The notes below the pieces were generated by a model. That model saw nothing but the letters and a program-made list of their open reading frames with translations. It ran no database searches and was not told the origin of the DNA. From Stereocaulon alpinum (taxonomy: Eukaryota; Ascomycota; Lecanoromycetes; Lecanorales; Stereocaulaceae), in NCBI GenBank assembly GCA_018257865.1, contig JAEUBA010000030.1, positions 186,001-250,000 of the forward strand: a stretch of DNA of 64,000 nucleotides. The letters are read 5' to 3'. The position numbers were made by a program, and so were the translations under genes. Below, piece after piece: positions 1 through 12,492 of the stretch (position 1 is its first letter; each line of letters starts with the position of its first letter).

Positions 1-3000
1 CAGCCACCTCAGAGGCGTCATCCAGAGTCAAACTTGTCTACTGCTGGTCAAACATCCTTACCGTTCTTGAAATAGCTGAAGCCGAGCCTTCGGCAAATCG
101 CGGGAAGGAAGAGCCTCCCAGCCTACAATTCAGACCGCGGAGCCGATGGAAAGCAGAAGAAGCTATTGTTGGTGTACAGTGGTTAGGTCGATCTGTGCTC
201 GCTGTCCTGACTATCACGCAACAACTAGTTATCCTTGAGGATCCCTCGATGGTGTTGACCGATTCTTCTGACCTGATCCAGAAACATATCTATCATGCAG
301 ACTTATTCTCGCCGCAATTAAATCAGCTTGTTGACCAACTAGAAGACGAAGAGGTAGCTGCAATGCATGGTGTCGTTGCTGACGCTTTCTACATGAGCTT
401 CAGAGCTTACAAAGGCCGGCTGTTTCTCTTGGGCTATAATGAGGTCACGTTCGGCACACTGTCCAATTGGGCTGATCGACTGCTTGCGCTGATGGAGGAA
501 GGTAGCTACATTGGAGCCATACAGCTGGCGACCTCCTACCACAGTGGCGAGTCCAACAAAGTTGCCGTCGGCCTTCCTGAGGACGATGAATTAAGACATA
601 GATTGGTCGAAGAGAAGCTAACAGAGATGATATCAGCATCGCTTAAATATGCATTTGGCCAGAAGAAGGAAGCAGTGGGAAGGCGTATAAACCGTCAACT
701 GATGGAAGAGCTTGCGGCTTCTTGCATCAAGGCCTGCATCAGCATGAAGGACATGGACTTCCTCTTCGAGGATGTCTACTCTTGGTATTCAGACGCGGAT
801 GTTGAGGACATATTCTTGGAGACAGTGGAGCCGTATATCGACGACGATGAGATCACTATCATACCTCCAACTGTGATCAAAGACCTTGTAGGCCATTACA
901 CATCACGAGGACTTAACAAACGTCTCGAAGAGATGATCTGCCATTTAGACTCCCAGACCATGGATATCGATCAGATCACCACGCTTTGTAAGAAGAACCG
1001 TCTCTATGATGCCCTGCTCTATGTCTGGAATCAGGCCCTGAGCGATTATACTACAATCTTGAGTGATCTCTTGGGATTGGCTGAACAGCAATACAACTCC
1101 CAATCCGACGTCGACCCATCGGCCAGAGAGACTGAACTTACAAGTGCATCCAAAGTCTTCCCTTACCTGTCATATATTCTTACGGGTCGAATCTACCCAA
1201 CAGGCAAGAATATGTCTGACGACTCATCAACTCTAGCAAAAGCCGAAATCTATCATTTCTTCTTCTCCGGCAATAGCAAAGAGGTTCAGGAGATTCCACG
1301 TTCCCCAAAACCTGGTTCAAACGCTAGCTTCCCCAATCTACGGAGGATTCTCGATTTTGACGCACCAAGCTTTCTTAGCATGCTCAACGAAGCGTTTGAA
1401 GACAACTTCTTGAACGGGCCTCAAGAGCGAATGGCCGATGAAACGCCAGGACAATTGACAGACGAACGGAAGTTTGGACTATCTGTTAACCGGCAATGGG
1501 TCGTAAGCATCTTACTTGAAGTAATGACACCTCCAAATTACGAATCCGATGATATCATCTATCTTGACATGTTCATAGCACGTAGTCTGCCGAAATTTCC
1601 GCAGTTTATCCTTCTCCCTGGTCATGTACTTCATAGGGTACTTGTCGGTCTTTGCCAGTATCCGAACGATGATGTGGCGGACGACTGTCAGCTCAGTGTG
1701 GAGTATCTACTCTCAATGTATCAGCCTCCAAACCTAGCTTCGCTAATACCACTGATTGCAAAAGCTCGCTTCTACCGGGTCCTCAAATCAATCTACAAGG
1801 CAGAGAAGCAGTACGCAGAGCTCCTTCAAACGTGCTTCGAAGACTATAACAACCCAGACGCCATATTCCAATGTATCAGCGACTGTTTAAGACCCGGTGC
1901 TGGCCTGAGTGAGAGACAGATCAACGACGTCCAGAATGTCATTGTTGACCATGCATATGACCTTGTAGCAACAGACGTAACGAAAGCAGCGTCTACAATT
2001 GATGACTTCGCACCCGACCTTCACGGCATCATGCTAGATACACTGGACGAAGATGACGCCGTCCAATACAAGTATTTGCAGATGGTGCTTGAGCCACCTA
2101 TGCCAAAGACTGAAAGAGATCGGCCAATCTTATCACAGCGTGACTTTACTGAGCGCTACGTGAGGCTTCTATGCGACTACAATCGCTCACATATCAGTGA
2201 GTACATCGACCATCTAAAGACTGGCGACTTGAGGTTAGAGGAAGTCCTGCCTTCTCTGGAAAGCAGCGGCGCTATCGACGCTGCCGTTGTCTTGTTGGCG
2301 CGGGAAGGCAAGGTCAGGGAGGGTATCGACCGACTAACACAGCATCTCATTACTTTACAGTCTGCTTTGTTCGGTTTGTTGGATGCGGCGAATGATAGTC
2401 CAGATGCGGCAAACACAACAGAGACTGGCAGAGACTTGATATCTTCCATTCAAAAATTCGCTCGAGTGGGCGTCTGGCTTTGTCAACGGCAAATGAAGGT
2501 CGTTCGGCATACCAAACCCAGCCTATCACGAGCCAAAAGTGCTAAAACGTTGAATGATGCGCTTTCTGAAGACGAGGAGCTATGGCTCAACCTCATTAAC
2601 GCGGTGGTTGCAGTCACTAAAAATGTCACGGAGGTCCTAGAGAGACATGAGCGACAGGCAGAAGCCAATGGCGACAACTCTGAGCAGCGGACTTCAGATC
2701 CCGCACCACTCGATTCATCCTCAATGAAAACGGACCTACGCACTATTGTCCAAGAGACATTCACTGCCCTCCTAGCCTCGACCAGTGCACCTCATGGTAA
2801 GAATGCGCTTCGCACAGATGTCTCATTCTTACGAATACTACGAGCTTTTCTCAATCGAGCTTCCCTATCCTCACCTTCCTTGTCAAATCTCAGGGCAGTC
2901 CTCGGTGCTATTTTTTCGGCCTATTCTTACGAGGAATCCTTGCTCTCGCTGGCCAATCAATTGCTTGATAAAGATCTGTTCGTGCACGTCACCGAAGCGG

Positions 3001-3428
3001 ATACTCTAAGAAGACGGGGGTGGCGGCCTCTAGGCCAGGTATGCGAAGTGTGCAGCCAAAGAGTGTGGGGTCCTGGTGCAGGTGGCTACATATGGGAAGC
3101 TTGGCAGCAAGACAATGAAGAAAGGGAAATAAGGCCTCGCATTCACTCCGGTAACACGGCATCGAGGTCTTCATCAAGAGATGGCCATGGTAAAGGGAAA
3201 GCCGTGACAAGGCGTGATGAGGACAGCGCAATCACCGAGCGTGATCGTGGACCAAGTAGAGAAGCCACTCAAGAAGGCAATAAGGGCGCAATCGTTATAT
3301 TTTCATGCCGGCATATGTTTCATCGAGTTTGCTTGAAGAATATGCAAGACCGAGAGATTACAGCAGGAGATGAAGGGCAGACTAAACGGACTAGCGGCTC
3401 ATACCTTCTTTGTCCTCTATGCACATGA
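1..3428 (+). CDS. VPS8: Vps8, CORVET complex subunit (5' end outside window)
   Basis: Vps8 is the Rab5-effector subunit of the CORVET tethering complex, which acts in endosome-endosome fusion. The frame is open from base 3 with no start codon, so the N-terminal beta-propeller lies upstream of the window. About 1,141 codons are visible. They hold a long helical-repeat region typical of Vps8 and, at roughly visible residues 1014-1140, a C-terminal RING-type domain. It begins with a CEVC pair, continues with CRHMFHRVC, and ends at the stop with CPLCT. A low-complexity Ser/Arg/charged insert splits the RING between the first and second Cys pairs. No intron is needed in the visible part. The family call rests on the opening segment (EEAIVGVQWLGRSVLAVLT), the 'YNEVTFGTLSNWADRLLALM' block and the RING. 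A GTG at 195 lies inside the frame and is not the start. Confidence 0.9.
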   Translation, partial: ATSEASSRVKLVYCWSNILTVLEIAEAEPSANRGKEEPPSLQFRPRSRWKAEEAIVGVQWLGRSVLAVLTITQQLVILEDPSMVLTDSSDLIQKHIYHADLFSPQLNQLVDQLEDEEVAAMHGVVADAFYMSFRAYKGRLFLLGYNEVTFGTLSNWADRLLALMEEGSYIGAIQLATSYHSGESNKVAVGLPEDDELRHRLVEEKLTEMISASLKYAFGQKKEAVGRRINRQLMEELAASCIKACISMKDMDFLFEDVYSWYSDADVEDIFLETVEPYIDDDEITIIPPTVIKDLVGHYTSRGLNKRLEEMICHLDSQTMDIDQITTLCKKNRLYDALLYVWNQALSDYTTILSDLLGLAEQQYNSQSDVDPSARETELTSASKVFPYLSYILTGRIYPTGKNMSDDSSTLAKAEIYHFFFSGNSKEVQEIPRSPKPGSNASFPNLRRILDFDAPSFLSMLNEAFEDNFLNGPQERMADETPGQLTDERKFGLSVNRQWVVSILLEVMTPPNYESDDIIYLDMFIARSLPKFPQFILLPGHVLHRVLVGLCQYPNDDVADDCQLSVEYLLSMYQPPNLASLIPLIAKARFYRVLKSIYKAEKQYAELLQTCFEDYNNPDAIFQCISDCLRPGAGLSERQINDVQNVIVDHAYDLVATDVTKAASTIDDFAPDLHGIMLDTLDEDDAVQYKYLQMVLEPPMPKTERDRPILSQRDFTERYVRLLCDYNRSHISEYIDHLKTGDLRLEEVLPSLESSGAIDAAVVLLAREGKVREGIDRLTQHLITLQSALFGLLDAANDSPDAANTTETGRDLISSIQKFARVGVWLCQRQMKVVRHTKPSLSRAKSAKTLNDALSEDEELWLNLINAVVAVTKNVTEVLERHERQAEANGDNSEQRTSDPAPLDSSSMKTDLRTIVQETFTALLASTSAPHGKNALRTDVSFLRILRAFLNRASLSSPSLSNLRAVLGAIFSAYSYEESLLSLANQLLDKDLFVHVTEADTLRRRGWRPLGQVCEVCSQRVWGPGAGGYIWEAWQQDNEEREIRPRIHSGNTASRSSSRDGHGKGKAVTRRDEDSAITERDRGPSREATQEGNKGAIVIFSCRHMFHRVCLKNMQDREITAGDEGQTKRTSGSYLLCPLCT

Positions 3429-4445
3429 CTCTGTACAATACTCGTACTCTGTCTTATGGCAAACTTTCTTTGATTTCTGCATTGCAGGCGCGGTAAATGT
3501 GGTAGAGCCTGGGGAATTCGGTGGTGACTATGGTCCGGAAGAAGAATTTCGTCTACTGATATACCCAGTACATGCAGAAGCCATTATATGTTCGTGACTC
3601 CAATGCCGAAGACTCACCCTCTCAAATGACAGAGCCAGGTTTCGATGAGGTAGACTGCTGGCGTTTGCACGGCACGTTGTGCCAAGTATCAGGGCCCAGA
3701 TCTTAGCCGTTAAATCTACATTAACCGGGTTCAACTATTACGATTGGCGATGACACTGAATTCAGGATCTCCACCAAGAACGCAATCATACATGTATTTC
3801 AAGATGGCGGACTTGCGAGAAGTACATCTTGAGCGTCTGATTGGCCTGTTTCAGAGATGGAAGCGGGCCGATAGTTTGGCCCCAACCAGGGCTTGATTCG
3901 ACAACGACCAAACATTTTCGCAGGCCCATCACCACCGCAAAAATTCATCCCGAGCTACAGGCCGATAAAGTGGTCCCAATAATTATGTCGGAGATGAATT
4001 CATGCATAGCGTCTCTGCTAGTCTTTCTGGCCAACAATCCCAATATTGAGAGGCTGTTAGACGCTGTCTACAGCCACACCCCCTAGGCCGCGCGCAAACG
4101 CTGAGATCCATCCGATATGCAATGTATGGGGCTTGACCATGTATCTGAACTTGCGAAGCAGTCTCCACTTGCATAGATCCCTATATCCGCGAATCATTGC
4201 CGATATTACAGATCCTGTATATCCTTGTAGGCAATTGACAGGCATGTCAACCACACGTACCTATTCCCCTGAATTGATTCATTGCAAGATAGCCAAGATG
4301 TTTATAATATCCCTATGTGCAGTCCATCTCGACGTTCTGGTCACCACAGTCTTTATACGCGCAGTGAACAGCTTCGTGCGTCGCATTTGCATTTTCCCTT
4401 CTCACGCTCCTTTAGTACCGCATATAGTCATTCCTTACAATCAAT
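3429..4445. other. Intergenic, VPS8 3' side to GH16 promoter
   Basis: About 1 kb between a gene end and a gene start, both on the + strand. Short open frames occur on both strands, but none has splice sites, codon bias or recognisable motifs. The last 100 bases before the GH16 start are pyrimidine-rich, as in many fungal promoters. I see no RNA gene or repeat. Confidence 0.6.
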
Positions 4446-5798
4446 ATGCATCTTTCCACGCTCCTTTTCAGCTATGGACTGGCTCCGCTCGCGCTCGCTG
4501 CCTACTCGATTCAAGATGATTACAGCGGCAACAATTTCTTTGCTATGTTTGGTTTCGATACATTCGACGACCCGACTTCAGGCTACGTCAACTACGTCGA
4601 TGGAGCAACTGCTCAGGCTGCTGGTCTGACTAGTGTAAACAACGGTGTTGTTACTATCAAATCCGATTCTACCAACGTTGCTTCGGGGAGGGGCAGGAAT
4701 AGTGTGAGGCTTACTAGCTACAAGCAATACACGCATGGGCTTGTTGTCTTGGATCTTGCACATATGCCTGGCTCAGCCGTAAGTCGTGCATACCCCACTT
4801 CAGCTTACCCCCTTACTGAAGGATCAATCTAGTGCGGTATATGGCCAGCCTTCTGGATGACAGGCCCCTCGTGGCCCAATAACGGCGAAATCGATATCAT
4901 TGAAGGCATCAGCTACCAGACCCAAAACGCAATCACCATGCACAGCGGCCCCGGCTGCACCATGATCAACAAGAGCTGCGAGGGAGGCACAGGCTGCAGC
5001 ATGCAGACTGGCGGCTCGAACGCTTTCGGTGACGGTTTTAACAATGGCGGCGGCGGCGTCTACGCTATGGAATGGACCAGCGACGTTATCAATGTATGGT
5101 TCTTCCCCCGCGGTAACGTCCCTGCTGGCGTAAGCGGCGACTCCCCGGATCCGACTACGTGGGGTCGGTCCACTGCATCCTTCCAGGGCGGCCAGGGCTG
5201 CACGATAGATGACCACTTCAAGAACAACAACATTGTTCTCGACACTACATTCTGCGGTGGCTGGGCCGGACAAGTCTGGGGCACAGACCCTACGTGCTCC
5301 TCCAAAGCAGCTACATGCCAGGACTACGTCCAGAACAACCCCTCCGCCTTCGAATCCGCCTACTGGACCATCAACAGCCTAAAAGTCTACAGCCAGTCCA
5401 ACGGCTACGCCGCTGCCGTCGCTGCTGCACCAGCACCACCCTCCACTCCAGCGCCAGCACCAGTCGCCCAACCAACACCCACCCCAGCTGCTCCAGCCCC
5501 TCAACCACCAACCACACTCTCTCCCTTCCCCCAAACACCCAACTCCCCATCCCCCGTCGCAGTCGGCAGTCCCTCATCCGGCGGCTCCCTAACCGAACAT
5601 CCAGCCACAGACAACAACGGCCTAATCATCGGTCCCGACGGCAAAATCACCGAGAACCCTAATAAGAGGGAACTGAACTCTAGCACTAACATGTCGATTG
5701 AGGAAGATGGGGATGGGAAGTTGCATGTTAGTAGTGGGAAGGTTGGGAGGCATTTGAGGAGACATCTGCACCACCATGGGGTGGGCAGACGGTCTTAG
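4446..5798 (+). CDS. Secreted GH16-family endo-beta-glucanase
   Basis: Two exons, 4446-4778 and 4833-5798, with a 54-nt GTAAGT..TAG intron; 432 aa. Residues 1-19 form a signal peptide ending in LALAA. The GH16 (concanavalin-like) domain follows. Its active-site motif GEIDIIEG lies about 15 residues after the splice, where the two Glu are nucleophile and acid/base. Conserved Trp and Cys positions (CGIWPAFWMT, FCGGWAGQVW) surround it. The family hydrolyses beta-1,3(4)-glucans of cell walls, either its own or of plants. After about residue 305 comes a Pro/Ala/Thr-rich linker and then a basic His/Arg tail. There is no hydrophobic C-terminus, so a GPI anchor is unlikely. The linker-encoding DNA is extremely C-rich and the last 130 bases extremely G-rich. 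Confidence 0.88.
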
Positions 5799-6372
5799 GG
5801 GGTGCGGTGGAGGGGAGGAGGGGAGGGGAGGGGGAGGTGGGATTGAGTATGGTCTGGTATCGGAAAGATTGAGTGAGTTTCTTGTGAATGATTTCTTTGT
5901 ATCCTTGGGCTTTTCGGTTCATTTGTATATACTCGTTCTTTGCCCGGGAGGCATGGTACATATGCACTTTATATAGACAATTTTACATACTTTTCAAGTT
6001 TGAACAGCTGCTTGCAATGTTGACGAGGGGCTTGTGCATAATGTCGAACGCTCAGTGTTGTAGTGGCTTTGAGCCGAGACATTGATGCTCGCTGCTCAAC
6101 TTCGACTTTGAACGCTTGGTTTTGGGGGTAGTGTTGAGCGGGGGCTTACACGAATAGAGCTCGACTATCGATCCGAAATACAGTTTTTTTTGAGGGGAGG
6201 TCAAGCAGGCGCAACATTACTTTTGCTCAATATAGAGTAATCCTCATTCAATTTGTCCAGCTATGAAGTCTGCATGGCGCAAGCGCGAATGCCGCAAAAT
6301 ATCAAATAGTCTATCTTTCGTCGTAACTCTTGCTTTAATGTTCAAACTATGTACCACAATGCAGTTGCTTTT
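5799..6372. other. Convergent intergenic region (GH16 / ERG10 3' ends)
   Basis: 574 bases between two converging genes. A G-rich stretch right after the GH16 stop continues the skew seen at the end of that gene. The rest is AT-richer and presumably holds both 3' UTRs. No gene or repeat seen. Confidence 0.6.
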
Positions 6373-7773
6373 CTATGCGCCATTCGTCCCATTCGTGTGA
6401 GTTGCCCCTTGCAAGTTCTCAATAACCAGAGCGCTTGCACCTCCACCACCATTACAAATACCCGCACAGCCCAATTTCCCCTTGGTTTCCCTCAGAACAC
6501 CCAAGAGTGTCGTGACGATTCTGGCTCCACTACACCCAAGTGGATGCCCCAACGCGACAGCACCACCGTGTAGATTCACCTTCTCTTCGCTTAGGCGTAA
6601 CAGCTTCAGGTTCGCGAGGGCAACAACGCTGAATGCTTCATTGATCTCAAAGGCGTCCACATCCTCCTGTTTTACGCCTGCATGCTTCAGAGCCTTGGGT
6701 ATAGCGAGCGATGGTGCTGTCGTGAACTTTGAGGGTTTCTGTGCTGCGTCGCCCCATCCTAGGATCTTCGCGAGAGGGGTGAGTTTGTGCTCTTTCATAA
6801 ACTCTTCCGATACAAGAACAAGAGCCGATGCACCATCTGAAAGAGGAGAGGCGTTCGGCGCCGTTACTGTTCCACTCCCGTCCGTGATGAAGGCTGCCTT
6901 CATCGACTTCATCTTCTCGATGTTGAGAGGCATCTCTGCTTTCTCGTCCTTTGATACAGTTGTGGCTGGTTTACCACGCGCACCAGGAATAGTAACGGGT
7001 GCTATTTCGTGGGCAAAGATACCCGATTTGCTGGCGTGTTGTGCTTTCTGGATCGAGCGAACGGCGTAGTCGTCCTGCGCTGCGCGGTCGAAGCCGTGGT
7101 CAGAGGCGCACTCTTCACCTTGAAGACCCATATGTTGATCTGCGTAAGCGTCTGTGAGGCCATCTTTCAATACACCATCGACAAGGGTAGCATTGCCGTA
7201 TTTCTGACCCTGGCGGAGGGTGGGCAGATAGTGTGGGCAATTGGACATTGATTCAGTTCCACCCGCTACGACAACAGAGGCATTGCCGGTCATGATCGTT
7301 TGTGTGGCGATGATGATGGCTTTGAGAGAGGAGGCGCAGACTTTGTTTACGGTTGTGCAGATGGTTGAATCTGGCAGGCCAGCACCAAGAGCGCATTGGC
7401 GAGCTGGGGCTTGGCCGAGACTGGGACGTGTGAGCTGCTGAAGCTTGAGCATGGAGGGTGGAAGGGATGGACGGCTCACTTCGCTGAGAGCACGTTGCCG
7501 AAGAAGACTTCTTCAACATCGGAGGGTTCGATGTTGGGCACTCTTTCTAGAGCAGCTAGAAGAAGTTGGCATGGCTTGTGCCGTAGAACAGACTGCAGAC
7601 GTACATTTGATGGCATGAGAGCCCAATTGAATTGCAGATTGGCTCGCAAGGGCCCTGTCATCCAATTAGCACGCTTTCGCAGTAGATCAATACTGCGCAT
7701 ACCCCTGGAATTGACCGATGGGCGTCCTAACGGCTGACACGATGTACACAGAAGGCATTGGTGGTGGCGCCAT
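6373..7773 (-). CDS. ERG10: Acetyl-CoA C-acetyltransferase (acetoacetyl-CoA thiolase)
   Basis: Four exons on the minus strand: 7773-7703, 7654-7605, 7555-7480 and 7420-6373; 414 aa. The enzyme condenses two acetyl-CoA to acetoacetyl-CoA, the first step of the mevalonate/ergosterol pathway. Splicing gives the thiolase N-terminus VYIVSAVRTPIGQFQG, then LGSHAIK and ALERVPNIEPSDVEEVFFGN. Catalytic residues are visible: the nucleophile Cys in NKVCASSLKA, the His in GGAVALGHPLGCSGAR, and the second Cys in CNGGGGASA. The C-terminus ends TNGTNGA with no peroxisomal SKL signal, and no mitochondrial presequence is visible, so the cytosolic form is most likely. The first three exons are only 50-76 nt. 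It is divergent from SNU114, with 610 bases between the start codons. Confidence 0.93.
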
Positions 7774-8383
7774 GTTGATTGTATGCTTGTATTGCTAGTT
7801 TTCAATGGCGCAGACGTGTAAGAAAGTGACCGACGCTGTCAGAGACACAGAGCTCGTTGTTTCTCGGGCTGTCGATGTTTCCAAATTCCTCGGCCAAGCT
7901 CAAGAGCTATCGGACTTTCCCAAAGAGGCTATTGGCGAAGAGTTGCGGAATGGCAGCGCACAAATTTTGACAACACCAGACGCGATAGCCGGGGCAAGCG
8001 CCCAAAACAGTTCGAGGACGGAAACCCCACTGAAAACATCACGAGAAGGCGCGAGCGCAGACAAAACACGCTCAGCGATCCATACAAAAATAGGAGAATC
8101 ATGAGGTGCTTGCAGCTATATGTCGGAACTTGAAGCGCAAGTACGAGATCGAAGAAGCGCAGGAGACTGAAGCGGAAGAGCAAGCAGAGACAGGTTGTTG
8201 GTCCATAATTCGAGTACAAACGGAGCCAGGAGAGCAGGAGGCTGGAGATGATAGGTCGGAGACACCAAGCTTGACAAGACCAAGCCTGAAGAGAGCGAGC
8301 AGAGCGAGCTGGAGTGAGAAGGGGAGGAGCTAGAGGGGAGGAGCCAAGATAGACGAAGACTTGATTGACTCGCTATCGCAAGG
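7774..8383. promoter_or_regulatory. Shared upstream region of ERG10 and SNU114
   Basis: 610 bases between divergent start codons, so it must hold both promoters and 5' leaders. A 99-codon open frame at 7805-8104 on + begins only 32 bases from the ERG10 start. It has no recognisable motif, and I do not treat it as a gene. The last 200 bases are purine-rich (GAGAGCGAGC-like), which is unusual for a leader. No specific factor site can be named. Confidence 0.5.
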
Positions 8384-11300
8384 ATGGACGATCTATATGA
8401 TGAATTCGGTAATTTTATTGGTGAGGCAGAAGAGTCTGAGGAAGAGTCGCAGCATGGCGCAAATGGTGATGCCTATGTATATGATGACGAGCTCGAGGAA
8501 GATGCAGTTCCCAACGACCAAGCTCTTATGGAAATTGACGAGGATGGACCATCAAACGCTGTCGTCCTTCACGAGGACAAACAATACTACCCTACAGCCC
8601 AGCAAGTGTACGGTCCAGGCGTTGAGACCATGGTTCAAGAGGAAGATGCCCAACCACTTTCGCAGCCCATCATCGCACCCGTTGTGCAGAAGAAGTTTAC
8701 TGTCCAAGAAGCCGACCTACCGCCTGTTCACTTTGCACGCGATTTCATGACAGATATGATGAATTTTCCCGAACAGATCAGAAACATCGCCTTCGCAGGC
8801 CATCTACATCACGGGAAGACTGCATTGATGGATATGCTGGTGTTACAAACACACGATATCAGCGAGCGGCTGGAAAAGAGAACAGGCAGGAAGCAAGACG
8901 AGCAGCTTAGATACACGGACGTACACGTTCTGGAGCGAGCAAGAGGTCTCTCTATCAAGTCTGCCCCTATGAGTCTTGTACTACAAGGAACGCGAGGCAA
9001 ATCACATCTTTTCAATATTTTAGACACGCCAGGTCATGTCAATTTCGTGGATGAGGTAGCTGCATCTCTACGGCTTGTTGACGGAGTCGTTCTAGTCGTT
9101 GATGTGGTAGAAGGTGTCCAGATCAATACTGAACAAATCATCAAATACGCCGTTCTCGAAGATCTACCTTTGACATTAGTCGTCAATAAGATGGACCGAC
9201 TAATACTCGAGCTAAAGCTACCACCTACGGATGCGTACTTTAAGCTTAAGCATGTGATAGAGGAGGTCAACACCGTTATCGAAAACACAAGGCCTGGTCA
9301 GGGAGAGAAGAGACGATTAAGCCCGGAGAAAGGAAATGTCGCTTTTGCATGCAGTAGTCTGGGGTGGATCTTCACCTTACCGTCCTTTGCTAGAATGTAT
9401 GCTGAGAGCTATCCCGATCTCAACGCTAAGGACTTCAGTGTACGGTTGTGGGGAGACATATTCTTCAATCCGAAGAGGAGGTCGTTTACACGCAAAGGTA
9501 CTGAAGAGCAATCAAAACGCACATTCGTCAAATTTGTGCTTGAGCCGATTTACAAGTTGTATTCTCACACCATCAGCGAAAGCCCGGAGGATCTGAAGGG
9601 GACACTAGAGACGCTCGGAATCTTCCTAAAGCCATCACAATACAAGACTGACGCAAGGGAGCTGTTAAAAGCTGTTTGTGACCAGTTTTTTGGAGCAGCT
9701 GAAGGCTTCGTTGATATGGTAGTCGAACACGTACCGTCGCCTGATGAAGGCGCACAGAAAAAGCTAGATCGCTACTATACCGGACCAACAGATACCAAGA
9801 CCGCCGCGGCAATTGCCAGATGCGATCAAGATGGCCCACTGGTAGTCCAAATCACTAAACTTTACAACACACCTGATGCCTCAAGCTTCTACTCTTTCGG
9901 AAGAGTCATGAGCGGAATTGCGAAAGCAGGGCAGCAGGTTCGGGTGTTAGGTGAAAGCTACAGCATAGACGATGAGGAAGATATGCAAATTTCGACCATC
10001 TCAGAGACTTGGATAGCCGAGTCCAGATATAACATTCCAACAAGTGGTGTTCCAGCTGGCAATTGGGTGTTACTTAGCGGCATTGACAACTCCATTGTGA
10101 AGACAGCCACACTCGTGCCACCAAAGCTTCCGGATGACGAAGATGCATACATCTTCAAGCCAGTCAAGCATTTTACAGAATCGGTGTTCAAGGTGGCAGT
10201 CGAGCCAATCAATCCTTCTGAGTTACCTAAGATGCTTGATGGTCTAAGAAGGGTGAACAAGAGCTATCCTCTTATTACCACCAAGGTCGAAGAATCGGGC
10301 GAGCACGTCGTGCTTGGGACTGGAGAGCTGTACATGGACTGCGTTCTCCACGACTTACGGAGGCTCTATTCCGAAATGGAGCTCAAAGTATCAGATCCTG
10401 TAACACGATTTTGCGAAACCGTGGTCGAGACTTCTGCAATCATGTGCTACGCCATCACACCAAACAAGAAGAACAAGATTACTATGGTAGCTGAGCCTCT
10501 TGATGACGGCATTGCGGAAGACATTGAGAGCGGAAAGGTCAATATTAAAGATCCCATACGAAAGGTTGGCCATTTCTTCGAAGAGAACTACGACTGGGAC
10601 AAGCTTGCTTCGCGAAGTATCTGGGCATTCGGACCGGATGAGATGGGACCTAATATACTTCAAGATGATACACTTCCTTCGCATGTTGATAAGAAACTTC
10701 TGAATACAGTCCGTGAATCTCTCCGCCAAGGCTTCAGCTGGGGTACGCGAGAAGGTCCCCTTTGCGAAGAACGTAAGCCACTTCTCCCTTTCTATTCTCG
10801 CATACTCATTTCTGCCGCTCTCTACTGACAACTTTCGCTAGCAATCCGGAACACCAAGTTCAAACTCACAGACATATCCCTCGCTACTGATTCAATATCA
10901 AGAGGCGGAGGTCAGATCATCCCCACAACCCGCCGTGCTCTCTATTCTTCCTTCTTGACCGCCTCCCCTCGGCTACTCGAACCCCTCTACACTGTCTCTA
11001 TGACCGGACCCGCAGACTCAGTTTCCGCCCTTTACACGGTCCTTTCTCGTCGAAGAGGACACGTTCTATCAGATGGTCCAATTGCTGGTACACCACTCTA
11101 CGGCGTTCGTGGACTAGTACCAGTGATTGACAGTTTTGGATTCGAGACTGATGTTAGGATTCACACGCAAGGCCAAGCCACGGTCAGCTTAGTCTTCGAC
11201 AGATGGAGTGTTGTGCCCGGTGATCCACTGGATAAAGAGGTCAAGACGAGGCCCTTGGAGATGGCGAGTGCAATGGCTACGGCTAGAGATTTCGTACTGA

Positions 11301-11404
11301 AGACGAGAAGACGTAAGGGATTGAGCGAAGACGTTAGCGTGGGGAAGTTCCTTGAGCCTGATCTCTGGAAATCGCTCAAGGAAGGAGGGGTTTTAGACGG
11401 GTAG
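8384..11404 (+). CDS. SNU114: Snu114, U5 snRNP EF-2-like GTPase
   Basis: Two exons, 8384-10772 and 10842-11404, with a 69-nt intron; 983 aa. Snu114 controls activation and disassembly of the spliceosome through Prp8/Brr2. The protein has the acidic N-terminus typical of the family, then an EF-2 fold. G1 is GHLHHGKT at about residue 139, G3 is DTPGH near 214, and G4 is NKMD near 268. The domain IV/V region is intact, with 'CYAITPNKKNKITMVAEPL' preceding it. The single late intron splits GPLCEE / PIRNTKFKL, the region conserved with EF-2. Start chosen at 8384 because MDDLYDEFGNFIG is the conserved Snu114 N-terminus. Confidence 0.95.
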
Positions 11405-12492
11405 AGCTGTGTCGATTCTCAATTGCATTAGTGAAGCATGACCTATCAGCAAGCGAATTTTCAATCTTATAGCAACAGAGCTATGAGAGGTGGCAAATTA
11501 ACGACAACGACATTTTCAAGCCCAGTCAAAGGTGGCCAATGTCGAAATTAATGACTTCAATGTCCATTCGGAAGCCGGGAATTTGCAAGACAAGGCCTCA
11601 AAAAGTGAACACGACTACCTTGGCTGTTGTTGCAAATCTAGCCATCGCAAGATATGTTTATGGTCACCGTCTCGTGGCCAAAGAACCGGGGGCTTGCGTT
11701 ATGGACGCCTGGAAGATGGTCATTGGGGAGAACATCCCTAAGTCGACATGGCTATTGTCTTCCACGCTGGACAAACACACATGCTACAAAGGCCTAAGTG
11801 AATTCTCGACTCCTAGTAGATTCTTGTATCAAGATCCAGCTTGTCTAAAAGAAGACGCAAATAGAATGAGCTTTCGAGGCTGTAATCAAATACTCATGAG
11901 GCACAGCCCGTTAGGGAAGAGCTTTGTTACTTCTGGATCCTTCTCATCTAGATATGGAGTGAAAGGACTAAAGCATGATATCACGTGATTTTTTGAGCGC
12001 TCGCTAATCCGCAGAATGACTCCATTTGCCTAATTCTCGGGGTCTCCCATTAGATTGCCAAACAGGGCGTTCTAAGGCCTTCATATGATATAATGTAAGG
12101 CAGTAACTTGTATCCATGCTTACGGGAAACGGATTGGAAGATCCGTGCAACGAGCAAAGGTAAAGAAGCTCACATCGGAAAACTACACGACTCAGCCTTC
12201 ATCTTTCAGGCACCAACACGACGAATAGTCAGCTTTCCAACTTGCAAGTCGGTATGGGAGCAGCCTAAGGTAATGATAGCTGGTCCGCATATTGAAACCA
12301 AGCGGCAAGACATCCTCCACAGAAGTTACCCGGCGCTTGAGAGGTAGGAAAATATGCCCCGCGTGGAGGGGGTCCTCGGGGTCCTGTATTTATATCGCTC
12401 CGCAGCTCTCCGCTTTCCACTTATATGCGCATAAGGTAATGCCATCAATTCCTTTTTCAAATTGAACACAGCACCCGAAACAGCAATATACA
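11405..12492. other. Intergenic region, no gene seen
   Basis: About 1.1 kb between SNU114 and the DsbA-like gene. A 149-codon frame at 11539-11988 on + has no family resemblance, no splice sites and a Ser/Lys/Arg-rich composition like random reading, so I leave it out. Bases 12390-12492 just upstream of the next gene should hold its promoter. Confidence 0.5.

Noticed and set aside
195..200. GTG at 195 as the start of VPS8
   Set aside because: The frame is open back to base 3 with Vps8-like residues, so the real start lies before the window.
7805..8104. 99-codon open frame on + next to the ERG10 start
   Set aside because: It lies within the divergent promoter, has no recognisable motif and no splice partner; chance or leader frame more likely.
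11539..11988. 149-codon open frame on +
   Set aside because: No domain, no splice sites and a random-like composition.
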